Below the pieces are notes generated by a model that had not been told where the DNA came from, did no database searches, and saw only the letters and a program-made list of their open reading frames with translations. From the NCBI GenBank assembly GCA_017630155.1, contig JAGBVU010000001.1, positions 124,001 through 188,000 of the forward strand: a stretch of DNA of 64,000 nucleotides, read 5' to 3'. Shown one piece after another: positions 7,107 through 15,766 of this stretch. The stretch comes from Bacteroidales bacterium. Its GTDB lineage: Bacteria > Bacteroidota > Bacteroidia > Bacteroidales > UBA932. Within the stretch, counting starts at the first letter, position 1; each line of letters begins with the position of its first letter. Made by a program: the position numbers and the translations under genes.

Positions 7107-10100
7107 ATGGCATACGGAAGATGGTTATATAAGGAGATTGAAACAAAGCAAGGTTCTATTTCCCTGGCAATATACAAGAAGAATTACACCGGCAATGCAA
7201 TAGAGATTGATGCCCTTGTTGCGGATAGTATTGTCATATCAATAGATGGAGATGGGATTACTGCACCTATCATCGGCAGTTCATTATCCTTTTCTATTGT
7301 TGATACCGGACAGATTGATACATCGGAGTTTTTTACTCCCGATGCAACGATGTATAGGGTAGACCTCTCCAGAGATGGTACACTTGAGTGGAGTGGTTAC
7401 CTTACATCAGATAGTTACCAAGAGAATTTGGCATATATGAACACCATCAATCTTATAGCAAGGGATAACCTCGGAAGGTTAGAGGAGTTCCAATTTTTGA
7501 AGTCCAAAGGACTGCAGAATATGGAAACCTTTATTGGTGAATTGCTCTCGGAAGTAGGATGCCCTCAATATATTAATTGGGATGTCCGCAAGGTATCTAT
7601 TGCCAAGGGTAAAGGTATAAGCGAGGTAACCGACTGCGATGATATATGGGTGAATACCGAGTTATTCGTGGAGAAGAATTACAAGGAGATCGTGGAGATG
7701 ATACTCACCGGATTAGGTTGCCAGATGCGTTATAATGGGTATAACAACCTTATCATTACATCTCTATCGGATATACCTTCTTTCCCTACACAGAGTGCAA
7801 TTTTCATTAATAAGAGTGGATTCAAGGAGATACTACCCGCTTGGAAGGATGTAACAATTAACCAGGATTATGGACTGATAGAAGATTTCTTTGATGGGTA
7901 CTTAACCAAGGAGCAGATTGGCAGCGGTCTAACCTTTATCCCTAATGTGCAGCTGCCGGATAAGTGGACAAACAATTCTAAATTATCTAATCTGCTTTTC
8001 GCTAATCCATATGAGTGGGCGGAAGGTATAGAGGATGGAGCAGAGGGTTCAATGTTTCCTGCTCTATCCAATGCGGGTGCTGCTATATGGAAGAAAAAAT
8101 TAAAAAGTTCTTCTGCTCCAATGGAAGTTAAGATGTATCTTAATAACACCTTGAGGAGGTTGAGAAATAGTACATATAAGGGCATAGGTAATCTATTCTG
8201 CGGTTCGGATGATACGAAAGACCACATCCTCGAATATGAATTGAGATATCAATTTCTTGTATCTTTTGTAGATTCTACCGGCAAGGAGAGGTTTATGACA
8301 AGATACGGATGGGCGGATATAGAAGATGATACCAATGCGTTTTTAGAGTCATTATTCGCACGAGTAAACTTCACAACAAGTCCTTGTAAATGGGATGATG
8401 AAGGTACCTGGGATCAAGAGCAAGAGGTGACAATCTCCATCAATAATCTAACTGAAGATGGTGAGTTGAGAATCTACATTGGTAATGTTTATTGGGGAGA
8501 GAAAAACGAGGTTCCGGACAATGTATTCTTTGGTAAGATTCGTGACATCCGCATCGCATATAAGTTGGATAATGGGGAGATAGCATCCAGACTGCAAGTC
8601 AGCGACAAACATAACATTAATGGCAGAGTGGAGTTAGAGATAGGACAAGTTCCGGTTGGCAAAGGTGATTATTTTGCGTATGCCGGAGGTTTCTTTGACT
8701 CCAACGGACTACCACTAACCAACTTCAAGAGGTACTATGATGATATCAATAACTACATCTTGATGGAGTTGGTCGCAAGGGAGCATATACACTTCAATAA
8801 GGACAACTATATGGCTCTATCTGGTGATATGATATCCGATAGTCCATTCTCCTTCAGGAATAACATCATCTATAAGGGTGAGAGGTATGCACTTATCTCT
8901 GCATCATTAGCAGTCATCAGTAACACCTTGTCGGTGACTAATATGCTACAAGTGACCGATTATGAGGTGGCAGAACTGACCACGATCAATTCCCCATTGG
9001 AGAGCAGTTCCGGTACCAAGGTGGGGAGTGGTAGTCGGCAAGTGATACAATTCTCCAACGATGCGGGTAATGCCAAAAGGCTCTATGAGCTTGACTTCGC
9101 AATGGATAGTGATGACATAGATAATGCCTATGCCATTGTTGATACCGATAGGTGGCAAGAGGCCAAGAGGGTCAAGGTGTCCGAGTTGGGTGGACTCTTT
9201 AACAAGGCATTTGAGGTTGTGACAGATGATGCAGGTAATGTGACTGCGGTCATTGCCAAGGCTAATCTCGGAGCAAGGGGAGGCATAGCAGCGAGATATC
9301 AAGGTGATTGGGGAGATACACCTGTTACCCCTACTATCAACAGCCTATCGGACATCAATGATGTCACTATCACCTCTCCCACCAATGGACAAGTCTTGAC
9401 CTATAGGGATGGTGTATGGGTCAATGAGGCAGTGCAAGGTGGTGGAGATATGAGTGGGTATCTGCCTTTGAGTGGGGGTGAAATTAAAGCTGGCGACAAT
9501 CAAACACCACTGATAATTGATAATACCAATACTACTTTAACGCAAGTGAGAATCCAGACCAATGGTGCAAATAAAGCCAATATCGGGTGGAGTGGTAATA
9601 GTGGATTCACTGGGTATAGATTAGGAGTATTTTTGCATAGTGTAGTTGCCACCTCATCTATAGGAATCAAGGACGATGGTACACCATATTACAACAATAA
9701 TACCATTATACACTCTGGTAATATAGGGAGTTATGCACCTATATACAATGCTAACGGCAATGTCCTAATAGGTACTCCAACGGATAATGGATACAAGTTG
9801 GATGTAAATGGCACTATGGGTGTTCTTGGCCCTATAACAATTACAGGGACGACTTCAACACAAGCAATTCTTAACTTCTCAAGAACAAACGCAAACTATA
9901 TTGTCGCCCCAAGTGGTTCAGCGGTCAATATCAATGTGAACGGTCAAGCAACCATTGGAACTGCTCAATTAAGAATAACATCTTCTGCTGTTTTAAGGGG
10001 GGCTAATGTAGATGTTAATTTAGGCACACAGAACACTCCTTGGTCTAATATCTATGGTGTGAATGGAAACTTTAGTGGCAATGTCGGTATAGGCACTACA

Positions 10101-10898
10101 TCACCTCTTACTAAATTAGATGTAGATGGGGACCAAGCGAGGATTACCTCCTATGGTACGCTATTCCGAGACACCGATAAGCCAAATGGGTATAATCCTA
10201 CCTATATGTCGGAGATATACCAATGGCAAGATACTATATATTTTACCCGTAACAATCCTACAACGGGGTCATTTCTTAAATCAGTTGCATCCATCAATCT
10301 TGCAACAGGTAGCATATCTTCATCGGGTGCATCTTTTGGTGGAAATGTCTATCTACGAGATACTACTGGCTCTGCATCAGAATCATATAAGTTGTGGTTT
10401 ATCAGAAGGACAACTACTGATGACTATTGGGATTATGGCATCTACGCCCAAACCACCAAAGGATTGACATTCTTTCAGTCTAATCAAGGTGTAAACACTG
10501 ATATTGCTTGGTTGGATGGCAATGGTAACCTCTACGTCACAGGTGGTATCGCCGCCCGTTATGCCTCCGATATCCGATTGAAAGAGGATGTTAAGACCAT
10601 TACCACCGAGGTAGCATTGGCTACCATTATGGCACTCAATCCTATCACTTTCCGTTGGAACGCAAAGGCAACCGAGTTATGTAGTTGGCTCAATGGTGAG
10701 AGTCAGGGATTTATTGCACAAGACTATGAGGCTCTTATCCCTAATAGTGGTAGTGAGATGTGGGGAGAGTATAGGGGTATAGACTACAATAGGGCTATTC
10801 CTTATATCGTGGCTATGGCACAGAACCACGAAACAAGGATTAAACAACTTGAAGAAGAATTGGATAAATTAAAAAGAGAGTATTATGGCAATCGTTAA
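7107..10898 (+). CDS. Large tail tip / fibre protein with C-terminal S74 intramolecular chaperone
   Basis: 1263 residues. The first ~550 residues look like a baseplate or distal-tail module with mixed alpha/beta sequence. Residues about 735-780 hold a tail-fibre collar pattern (SLSDINDVTITSPTNGQVL, then TYRDGVWVNE). Residues about 800-1140 are repetitive beta-structured shaft segments including NVLIGTPTDNGYKLDVNG and GNVGIGTTSPLTKLDVDG. The C-terminus from about residue 1151 is a Peptidase_S74 chaperone: S-D-I-R-L-K-E-D-V, then L-N-P-I-T-F-R-W and Q-G-F-I-A-Q-D-Y-E. In this family the domain trimerises the fibre and cuts itself off before the Ser of the SDIRLKE motif. It is probably the main host-recognition protein. 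It overlaps the next gene by 14 bases. Confidence 0.87.
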   Translation: MAYGRWLYKEIETKQGSISLAIYKKNYTGNAIEIDALVADSIVISIDGDGITAPIIGSSLSFSIVDTGQIDTSEFFTPDATMYRVDLSRDGTLEWSGYLTSDSYQENLAYMNTINLIARDNLGRLEEFQFLKSKGLQNMETFIGELLSEVGCPQYINWDVRKVSIAKGKGISEVTDCDDIWVNTELFVEKNYKEIVEMILTGLGCQMRYNGYNNLIITSLSDIPSFPTQSAIFINKSGFKEILPAWKDVTINQDYGLIEDFFDGYLTKEQIGSGLTFIPNVQLPDKWTNNSKLSNLLFANPYEWAEGIEDGAEGSMFPALSNAGAAIWKKKLKSSSAPMEVKMYLNNTLRRLRNSTYKGIGNLFCGSDDTKDHILEYELRYQFLVSFVDSTGKERFMTRYGWADIEDDTNAFLESLFARVNFTTSPCKWDDEGTWDQEQEVTISINNLTEDGELRIYIGNVYWGEKNEVPDNVFFGKIRDIRIAYKLDNGEIASRLQVSDKHNINGRVELEIGQVPVGKGDYFAYAGGFFDSNGLPLTNFKRYYDDINNYILMELVAREHIHFNKDNYMALSGDMISDSPFSFRNNIIYKGERYALISASLAVISNTLSVTNMLQVTDYEVAELTTINSPLESSSGTKVGSGSRQVIQFSNDAGNAKRLYELDFAMDSDDIDNAYAIVDTDRWQEAKRVKVSELGGLFNKAFEVVTDDAGNVTAVIAKANLGARGGIAARYQGDWGDTPVTPTINSLSDINDVTITSPTNGQVLTYRDGVWVNEAVQGGGDMSGYLPLSGGEIKAGDNQTPLIIDNTNTTLTQVRIQTNGANKANIGWSGNSGFTGYRLGVFLHSVVATSSIGIKDDGTPYYNNNTIIHSGNIGSYAPIYNANGNVLIGTPTDNGYKLDVNGTMGVLGPITITGTTSTQAILNFSRTNANYIVAPSGSAVNINVNGQATIGTAQLRITSSAVLRGANVDVNLGTQNTPWSNIYGVNGNFSGNVGIGTTSPLTKLDVDGDQARITSYGTLFRDTDKPNGYNPTYMSEIYQWQDTIYFTRNNPTTGSFLKSVASINLATGSISSSGASFGGNVYLRDTTGSASESYKLWFIRRTTTDDYWDYGIYAQTTKGLTFFQSNQGVNTDIAWLDGNGNLYVTGGIAARYASDIRLKEDVKTITTEVALATIMALNPITFRWNAKATELCSWLNGESQGFIAQDYEALIPNSGSEMWGEYRGIDYNRAIPYIVAMAQNHETRIKQLEEELDKLKREYYGNR

Positions 10899-12078
10899 TG
10901 GAGTGGTGCAGAATGAGGTAACAGATACAGACATCGCACAAATCTTGGAATATGGCTCTTATGACCTTAAGGCTTGTTATGACAATGGCAAGATAGTGGT
11001 AAACTCTTGGAACAAGCCTATGAGGGCAACATTTGACTTTGGTGAAAATTCCGATATGACCATATCCGACAACCAGAGGAGGTCTGCCGATTGGGGATGG
11101 GGAGGTATGATAACAAGCGGTCTTGTCAATGCAATCAAGAATAAAGCATCGGGGGGAGGACAATGGAACATTGCCATACAACAAGGTAGCAATGCAGGGT
11201 ATTCATACCGCTACCTTGACTTGCTTGGATATAACAAGAACTCGGACACCCCTTGTAAGTTATCCCTTGCTAATGCCACCAATGGAGAGGTGTTAAACTC
11301 ACAACCTCTCCGAATGATTATGGCAGACTTTTACACCGAGATACAACCTTACATCCATCTATGGGGATGTATGCCGAGTGGATTGGATAGGAAGAAAATA
11401 GGATTAGGTTTTTACCTTGATTACTACAATGATGCAAACGCAGATAAGTATGCGTATATGCTATGTGCAGCATCGGGTACGCAGTTTACTTTTGATACGA
11501 TTGGAGAAAATGATGAGGTTAAGGACTTTGCCATATCAGCAGACTTCATCACATCAAGGCTCCCCTATTCTACAGGTACATACAAGATAATCCCATTTAT
11601 TATCCCAGATACTTCTGGGTTGTCAATCCAGAGCAACCAAGCATTGAGATTAGGAGATTATAATGGCAATGTGTTTACTTTCCACCAAGCACCATTAGAG
11701 GTCTACATCAAGGCACAAGCTACCCCTATTGACCAAGTTAATTATGGCGGTCTTGTTAGCAAGAATGTGTCATTTTCGGGCAATCGTATCTCGGTGCTAT
11801 CAATGGTAATCAATATTACCAATGATGGCAGTAGTAGTCAGTCAGTGACCATCACTGCAAAACCAGATAGTGCATATATTGTCGGGTCTATGAGTGGATC
11901 ATTTGCCACAAAAACAATCACCATAGGGGCATATAGTAGTGTAAATGTGGAGATGGTAACATCAGCACCCTCTTGGGAAACATATAATAAAAATACAATG
12001 GTGGATATAACCATCACAGTTGGCTCTACATCTAAAGAGGTGGACAATGTGCAGTTGTACTCACCCAAAGATGAATAA
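10885..12078 (+). CDS. Putative phage tail / receptor-binding protein, unknown family
   Basis: 397 residues. No catalytic motif is recognised. The sequence is rich in aromatic residues, Asn, Ser and Thr, with several Trp/Gly patches near residues 70-95 (DWGWGGMITSG), typical of beta-rich surface proteins. The last ~110 residues (from about 285) read as an Ig-like beta sandwich: SVLSMVINITNDGSSSQSV, TITAKPDS, VNVEMVTSAPSW, VDITITVGSTSKEV. It overlaps the S74 fibre gene by 14 bases, so the two are probably made together; a second adhesin or fibre-tip protein is the most natural role. Other virion roles are possible. Confidence 0.6.
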   Translation: MAIVNGVVQNEVTDTDIAQILEYGSYDLKACYDNGKIVVNSWNKPMRATFDFGENSDMTISDNQRRSADWGWGGMITSGLVNAIKNKASGGGQWNIAIQQGSNAGYSYRYLDLLGYNKNSDTPCKLSLANATNGEVLNSQPLRMIMADFYTEIQPYIHLWGCMPSGLDRKKIGLGFYLDYYNDANADKYAYMLCAASGTQFTFDTIGENDEVKDFAISADFITSRLPYSTGTYKIIPFIIPDTSGLSIQSNQALRLGDYNGNVFTFHQAPLEVYIKAQATPIDQVNYGGLVSKNVSFSGNRISVLSMVINITNDGSSSQSVTITAKPDSAYIVGSMSGSFATKTITIGAYSSVNVEMVTSAPSWETYNKNTMVDITITVGSTSKEVDNVQLYSPKDE

Positions 12079-12100
12079 CAACCTTATTAAAACTAATATT

Positions 12101-12283
12101 ATGATAGTAGGTAAAAATTCAACAGTAAAAGGATTCTTCCTTTTCTTGATGGCACTTGTAGCAATTCTTGTGCTTGTGAAACTATGTGTAGCAGGTGATG
12201 TGTTCAATATCATCCTGGCGGTGGCTAATGTAGTACTCAATGCTATTGCAATAGTGCTACTATACAAGATGTGGAGTGAGTGA
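12101..12283 (+). CDS. Small two-helix membrane protein (phage, holin-like size)
   Basis: 60 residues from ATG 12101; an ATG at 12071, overlapping the previous stop, would add ten polar residues. Nearly the whole chain is hydrophobic: helix one about residues 9-30 (GFFLFLMALVAILVLVKLC) and helix two about 32-57 (ending VVLNAIAIVLLYKMW), separated by a short turn with Asp. This is the architecture of small class II holins, but no specific holin family is recognised and it is about 1.3 kb from the peptidase gene. It could instead be a superinfection or membrane factor. Confidence 0.55.
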   Translation: MIVGKNSTVKGFFLFLMALVAILVLVKLCVAGDVFNIILAVANVVLNAIAIVLLYKMWSE

Positions 12284-12338
12284 TATAAAGGGGTGGTAAT
12301 ACACCCCATTATACCTTTCATAGTGTACATATTTGCAC

Positions 12339-12346
12339 TATATTTG
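12339..12346 (+). promoter_or_regulatory. Host-type -7 promoter box TATATTTG upstream of 12386
   Basis: TATATTTG matches the Bacteroidota vegetative -7 consensus TAnnTTTG, 39 bases before the ATG at 12386. The -33 region near 12314-12318 (CCTTTC) is only a weak match. It would start a transcript for the post-fibre accessory and lysis block. The flanking bases (TTTGTAATG) recur upstream of the capsid gene at 763-771, so a phage-specific variant is possible. Confidence 0.5.
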
Positions 12347-12385
12347 TAATGGTTATTTCAATAAAAACTTTAATAAAAAAAGAAG

Positions 12386-12703
12386 ATGAAAAAAGTAAAC
12401 TTCAACGAAATTGAGATTGAAAACATTGATGGCTCTGTGGCCAAACTAAACATCCGTAAGGACTTTGCTAATGCTCTCTATTCACAAGGTAAGACTTTGG
12501 ATGTGGTAGAACTCGCAAGGAAAATTTGGCACTCAGAGAAAGAGGCTAAATATATTGATGAAAAAACAGGCAAAGAGGAAATTAGAGTTGTAGCTAAGCA
12601 TACCGAACTGACCGATGAGGAAGTAAAAATTGTAGAGGACAATGTAAAACAATTCTACCCCTCATATATCGTACAGACAGCAATTATTAACGCAATAAAA
12701 TAA
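12386..12703 (+). CDS. Phage protein of unknown function (105 aa)
   Basis: 105 residues, acidic at the start (NFNEIEIENIDG) and helical at the end. The opening looks like a short beta-hairpin fold with a DGS turn. The centre has WHSEKEAKYIDEKTGKEEI, and the end is a helix, VEDNVKQFYPSYIVQTAIIN. No membrane segment, signal peptide or catalytic motif is seen. It follows a host-type promoter box and is 6 bases from the next gene, so both are probably co-transcribed. Similar small acidic proteins follow tail genes in many Bacteroides prophages, but I do not recognise the family. Confidence 0.6.
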   Translation: MKKVNFNEIEIENIDGSVAKLNIRKDFANALYSQGKTLDVVELARKIWHSEKEAKYIDEKTGKEEIRVVAKHTELTDEEVKIVEDNVKQFYPSYIVQTAIINAIK

Positions 12704-12709
12704 AGGAAT

Positions 12710-13015
12710 ATGGGAAAATTGGACCTAATCAAGAAAGAGTATAAGTGCAGAGAGATGATGCTCTCAAATGGGCTAAAATGCACTATTAATGTTATCACTA
12801 TTAATTCCGAAAATAAGGTACAGAGATTGGAGGGTGGCTCTGTCTTTAAGGAGAACGAGGAGACAACAATGATGCCTATGGACAAGAACTTTACATTCTC
12901 ATGCACCAGAATGGATAACGGGCAATTCAAAAAGAATGTAAACGGATGGATAGATGGTGATTTTGCCACTATATTGGATGAGATCGTGAGAACAATAGAG
13001 GCAGAGATTGTGTAA
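12710..13015 (+). CDS. Phage protein of unknown function (101 aa)
   Basis: 101 residues. A helical start (LDLIKKEYKCREMMLSNGLK) leads to a strand-like segment (CTINVITINSENKVQRLEGG) and then a Thr/Met-rich loop before a C-terminal helix containing FATILDEIVRTIEAEIV. No enzyme or DNA-binding motif is recognised, and there is no signal peptide. It lies 6 bases after the 105-residue protein and 45 bases before the holin-like gene, in a block whose order suggests virion-maturation or lysis-timing roles, but this is only positional reasoning. Confidence 0.55.
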   Translation: MGKLDLIKKEYKCREMMLSNGLKCTINVITINSENKVQRLEGGSVFKENEETTMMPMDKNFTFSCTRMDNGQFKKNVNGWIDGDFATILDEIVRTIEAEIV

Positions 13016-13060
13016 CTAATGGGAGGGTGTTAGCACTCTCCCTAAATACTTTATAGGGAT

Positions 13061-13438
13061 ATGGATTGGGGTAGTATTGTAAGCATTATAGCAACATTTA
13101 TCTTTTCCGGAGGTGTCATCGGATGGGTCACACTTCGTGAGAAGAAAAGACAAGAGGGCGAAAAAACGGCCCAGGCTCACGAACAAACAAGGCAAGAAGA
13201 GGTTGAAACGGATATTAAGAAGTTTGAATACCTCTCCAAGAGGGTAGAGTTTGCAGAGCAGCACATAGTGACTCTGCATAAGAAGATGATTGGGATGCAG
13301 CAGATGTTAAACTCCCTAATGTATCGTGTCACCTTTGCCGAAACTCACATCTGCCTAAAGGAAGATTGTCCCCAGAGGGAGCCAAAGAAGGGTACTTACA
13401 AGTATAAAGTGGAGGAGAAGAAAGATGCAGATAACTAA
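13061..13438 (+). CDS. Membrane-anchored coiled-coil protein, holin candidate
   Basis: 125 residues. One membrane helix at the N-terminus (about residues 4-23, SIVSIIATFIFSGGVIGWV) is followed by a long charged helix rich in Glu, Lys, Gln and Arg (about 28-90) and a Cys/Pro-rich tail with CLKEDCPQREPKKG. The gene overlaps the M15 peptidase gene by 14 bases, the place where holins usually sit. The single helix plus cytoplasmic or periplasmic coiled coil is compatible with a holin, antiholin or tail-lysis adaptor; which one cannot be decided. Confidence 0.55.
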   Translation: MDWGSIVSIIATFIFSGGVIGWVTLREKKRQEGEKTAQAHEQTRQEEVETDIKKFEYLSKRVEFAEQHIVTLHKKMIGMQQMLNSLMYRVTFAETHICLKEDCPQREPKKGTYKYKVEEKKDADN

Positions 13439-13820
13439 AAACTTTACACTATCGGAGTTTATAGATAGTGATACTGCTGAAAGATTGGGGATAGATAATA
13501 CTCCATCAGAACAGGCTGTGGAGAATATCACCCTCTTATGCACCAAGTTACTCCAACCATTAAGGAGTTTATATGGCAAACCGATGATCGTTGAAAGCGG
13601 TTTTCGCGTCAAAGAGCTCAATGATCTTCTCCCCGACTCTTCTCCTACCTCGGATCATATGAATGGCCTGGCTGCAGACATCAAATGTGAGAATCCCAAA
13701 GCATTACTATCGTGTCTATTATCTTCTGGCCTGATATTCGACCAAGCGATATTATACCCCACATTCTTACACTTATCATATAGACCTACCAGAAGTAGGC
13801 AGCAAGTAATAAGGAAATGA
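13425..13820 (+). CDS. Endolysin-like peptidase M15A (D-Ala-D-Ala carboxypeptidase fold)
   Basis: 131 residues with all features of the M15 peptidoglycan peptidase family: SGFR at about 58-61, S-D-H-M-N-G-L-A-A-D-I at about 76-86 and F-L-H-L-S-Y at about 114-119. The zinc ligands would be His78, Asp85 and His116. The protein has no signal peptide, so it should need a holin to reach the cell wall. It would cut peptide cross-links during host lysis. The family is also the usual endolysin of Bacteroides prophages. It overlaps both neighbours (14 and 4 bases). Confidence 0.85.
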   Translation: MQITKNFTLSEFIDSDTAERLGIDNTPSEQAVENITLLCTKLLQPLRSLYGKPMIVESGFRVKELNDLLPDSSPTSDHMNGLAADIKCENPKALLSCLLSSGLIFDQAILYPTFLHLSYRPTRSRQQVIRK

Positions 13821-14311
13821 AAGAGAAGAGATTACATGCTATAATAGAACTCATCGGCTGGGTAGCGGTATTTATAATCGTTATCTGTATTCTATATTCG
13901 TGTGGCCCTTGCAAGAGGTGTCCCGTAGTAGGACAGAGAGATAGCATCTATGTAGAGAGGGTGGATAGTGTCTTTGTGAGAGATACTATCATCAAGGTGC
14001 AGATGAGGGATAGTGTGGTATACGCAGTAGCGGACTCTGCCTCTCACCTGGAGACAGATGTAGCCACTTCTGATGCCTGGATCGAGAACAATAAACTCCA
14101 CCATAGACTTACAAATAAAAAAGACCTCGTGCCGATAAAAGTGCAGATGCCGATGGCTATAAGTCACGAAAGAGTGTATTTTCAGAAGATTGTACCTCAA
14201 AAGGTCGCATTTCTAACACAGATGCAGTCATTTTGGATTGTTCTCGGCAAAATATTTGCTTTCACAATCCTCGGAGGACTGCTGTTATGGCTAATTAAAC
14301 GGAGAGTATGA
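13817..14311 (+). CDS. Two-helix envelope protein, spanin-like candidate
   Basis: 164 residues with a membrane helix at each end: about 10-29 (ELIGWVAVFIIVICILYSCG) and about 140-160 (IVLGKIFAFTILGGLLLWL). The segment between, about 110 residues, is polar and carries D-S-V / D-T-I repeats (RDSIYVERVDSVFVRDTII, RDSVVYAVADS) that suggest an extended beta or coiled rod. It directly follows the peptidase gene with ATGA overlap. A protein spanning or bridging the envelope in this place resembles a spanin by position and topology, although known spanins end in a lipoprotein or have only one helix. Function remains a proposal. Confidence 0.5.
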   Translation: MKEKRLHAIIELIGWVAVFIIVICILYSCGPCKRCPVVGQRDSIYVERVDSVFVRDTIIKVQMRDSVVYAVADSASHLETDVATSDAWIENNKLHHRLTNKKDLVPIKVQMPMAISHERVYFQKIVPQKVAFLTQMQSFWIVLGKIFAFTILGGLLLWLIKRRV

Positions 14312-14658
14312 AAGGGTTGGAAGATAGATTACAGATTGGATGCGTGAGGTGGTTTTCACTCGCGTATGGGTCTTATGCCAGACTTCTGCATCACTCACCC
14401 AACGGAGGACATCGCAATGTTTTGGAGGCTGCGAAGTTCAAACAGATGGGAGTGAGAGCAGGATTCCCCGATCTCTGCCTTCTGGTGCCGAGAAAAGGTT
14501 ATCACGCACTCTTTATTGAAATGAAGACAAGAGCGGGTAAGCAATCGGAGCATCAGAAAGAATATCACGCAGAACTTGAAAGACAAGGTTACAAATATGC
14601 CATCTGTCGAAGTGTGGAGGACTTCATAAAGATGGTCGAAGAATATATGGAAGAATAA
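14308..14658 (+). CDS. VRR-NUC domain endonuclease
   Basis: 116 residues, the length of stand-alone phage VRR-NUC proteins. Key elements of the PD-(D/E)XK-like fold are visible: an N-terminal helix, H-S-P-N-G-G-H-R, K-x-M-G-V-R-A-G-F-P-D-L (Asp55 as metal ligand), F-I-E-M-K-T (Glu71 and Lys73) and the ending Q-x-x-Y-H-A-E-L with CRSVEDFIKMV. Such nucleases act on branched or packaged DNA in phages. Overlap with the preceding gene is 4 bases. The family call is firm; its exact substrate is not known from sequence. Confidence 0.88.
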   Translation: MKGLEDRLQIGCVRWFSLAYGSYARLLHHSPNGGHRNVLEAAKFKQMGVRAGFPDLCLLVPRKGYHALFIEMKTRAGKQSEHQKEYHAELERQGYKYAICRSVEDFIKMVEEYMEE

Positions 14659-14683
14659 TCATTGCAATGAGGGGAGAAGTGAG

Positions 14684-15262
14684 ATGCCCGAAGTTCTCAC
14701 ACAAAAAACACAAAAAATGGAAACTGAACACAATGACAAAGGTAAAATCAATACCGCCCTAACCCTGGGTGGCATTGGCTTGGGATTAGGAGTATTAAAT
14801 AATCCTTTATTTAGAGGTTTTGTTGGAGGAGGCTGTAATAATCCAGGATGTGATGGACAGCCTACAATCTACACCCTTCAAGAGAAGGAGTGCCAGGATA
14901 ATCTTGAACTCACAAAAGCTCTGTATGAAAACCGTCTTCGTGACATCTCAGAACTCAATGCGTTTAGAGAGAAAGATGTGAATGAAAAATTCAATCTTTA
15001 CACAACCTTGATGAACCGCATCAATCGCCTTGAGACTAACGAGGCAGTAATGGCAGCCGTTGAACCTTATCGCACCAAACTAATCTATGATAAGATTGAT
15101 TTGGAGTCTGAGAGAAGGTGCTGTGCAGACAATAAGATTGTAGATTATCTCAATGGTAATTTCCAACCCTTGTATGTTGCTGATATGACACCAGCAGCTA
15201 CATCAACCAAGAGGACAACTGATAATCCTCTATGTGGCTGTTGCGGTACTCGCAAATTCTAA
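14684..15262 (+). CDS. Cys-rich phage protein with Gly-rich hydrophobic N-terminus, unknown
   Basis: 192 residues from ATG 14684, which has a GGGGAG about 8 bases upstream; an internal ATG lies at 14717. After a polar start comes a Gly/Leu-rich stretch at about residues 27-52 (TLGGIGLGLGVLNNPLFRG) that could enter a membrane or act as a glycine-zipper. Then GGGCNNPGCDG, a long helical region with a repeated N-x-x-x-D-I-x-E pattern, and a C-terminal cysteine cluster CCADN and CGCCGT. Gut phages often have a gene of this design (Gly-zipper, helical coil, Cys motif), but I know no demonstrated function. Confidence 0.6.
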   Translation: MPEVLTQKTQKMETEHNDKGKINTALTLGGIGLGLGVLNNPLFRGFVGGGCNNPGCDGQPTIYTLQEKECQDNLELTKALYENRLRDISELNAFREKDVNEKFNLYTTLMNRINRLETNEAVMAAVEPYRTKLIYDKIDLESERRCCADNKIVDYLNGNFQPLYVADMTPAATSTKRTTDNPLCGCCGTRKF

Positions 15263-15271
15263 TTGATAAAT

Positions 15272-15300
15272 GGGGCAGTCACTCCGGCTGCCCTTTTTTA
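15272..15300 (+). terminator. Rho-independent terminator
   Basis: GGGCAG (15273-15278) pairs with CTGCCC (15288-15293) around a nine-base loop and runs into six T. It sits 10 bases after the stop of the Cys-rich protein and about 14 bases before the next gene, so the VRR-NUC/Cys-rich operon should end here or be attenuated. Confidence 0.8.
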
Positions 15301-15313
15301 TTAACCTTAAAAA

Positions 15314-15763
15314 ATGATTAAAATGTTCGATATAAATAATGATCCTTTGTTGGGAGCATACAAACAAAACCAATCTCAAATCATTGAAGAATACCGCAGA
15401 AAGGTGGAAACACAATCATCAAGTCGCACCCCACTATGGGATAAAATAGATGGAGAGATTGCACCCTTGTCTGAAGATCAAAAAGTAAGGGTAATGAATG
15501 ATAACGAATACCTATCATTACAAGAGCAATTACAGGTATTAGTTAGTGAGCAGATTTTACACCTCATTAAACCTCACATAGAGGCTACTGACAGGGGTAA
15601 AGAGTTGCTTGGGAAAATATATGATTGTGTTCAAGTAGCGAAGAAGAAGGTTATCCAGGAAACAAACAAGGAGATGGAGATGTTCCGCTTATGGCAGGAC
15701 TATTCAAAGAAACATCCGGAGGCTACTTATGCGGAATTTCTCAAATCAGTTAAAAAGAAATAG
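15314..15763 (+). CDS. Phage protein of unknown function (149 aa)
   Basis: 149 residues; an alternative start at 15323 gives 146. The chain is strongly helical and charged, opening FDINNDPLLGAYKQNQSQII and including LSLQEQLQVLVSEQILHLI and a Lys/Glu-rich C-terminal helix (KKHPEATYAEFLKSVKKK). No membrane segment or known domain is visible. It is 3 bases from the next gene and so belongs to a two- or three-gene set of unknowns (15314-16668) placed after a terminator. The helical-bundle style would suit a scaffolding, adaptor or anti-host protein, but this is not supported further. Confidence 0.6.
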   Translation: MIKMFDINNDPLLGAYKQNQSQIIEEYRRKVETQSSSRTPLWDKIDGEIAPLSEDQKVRVMNDNEYLSLQEQLQVLVSEQILHLIKPHIEATDRGKELLGKIYDCVQVAKKKVIQETNKEMEMFRLWQDYSKKHPEATYAEFLKSVKKK

Positions 15764-15766
15764 AGT

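Noticed and set aside
9300..10560. A diversity-generating retroelement target in the fibre gene
   Set aside because: No reverse transcriptase and no template repeat were found nearby; fibre repeats explain the similarity.
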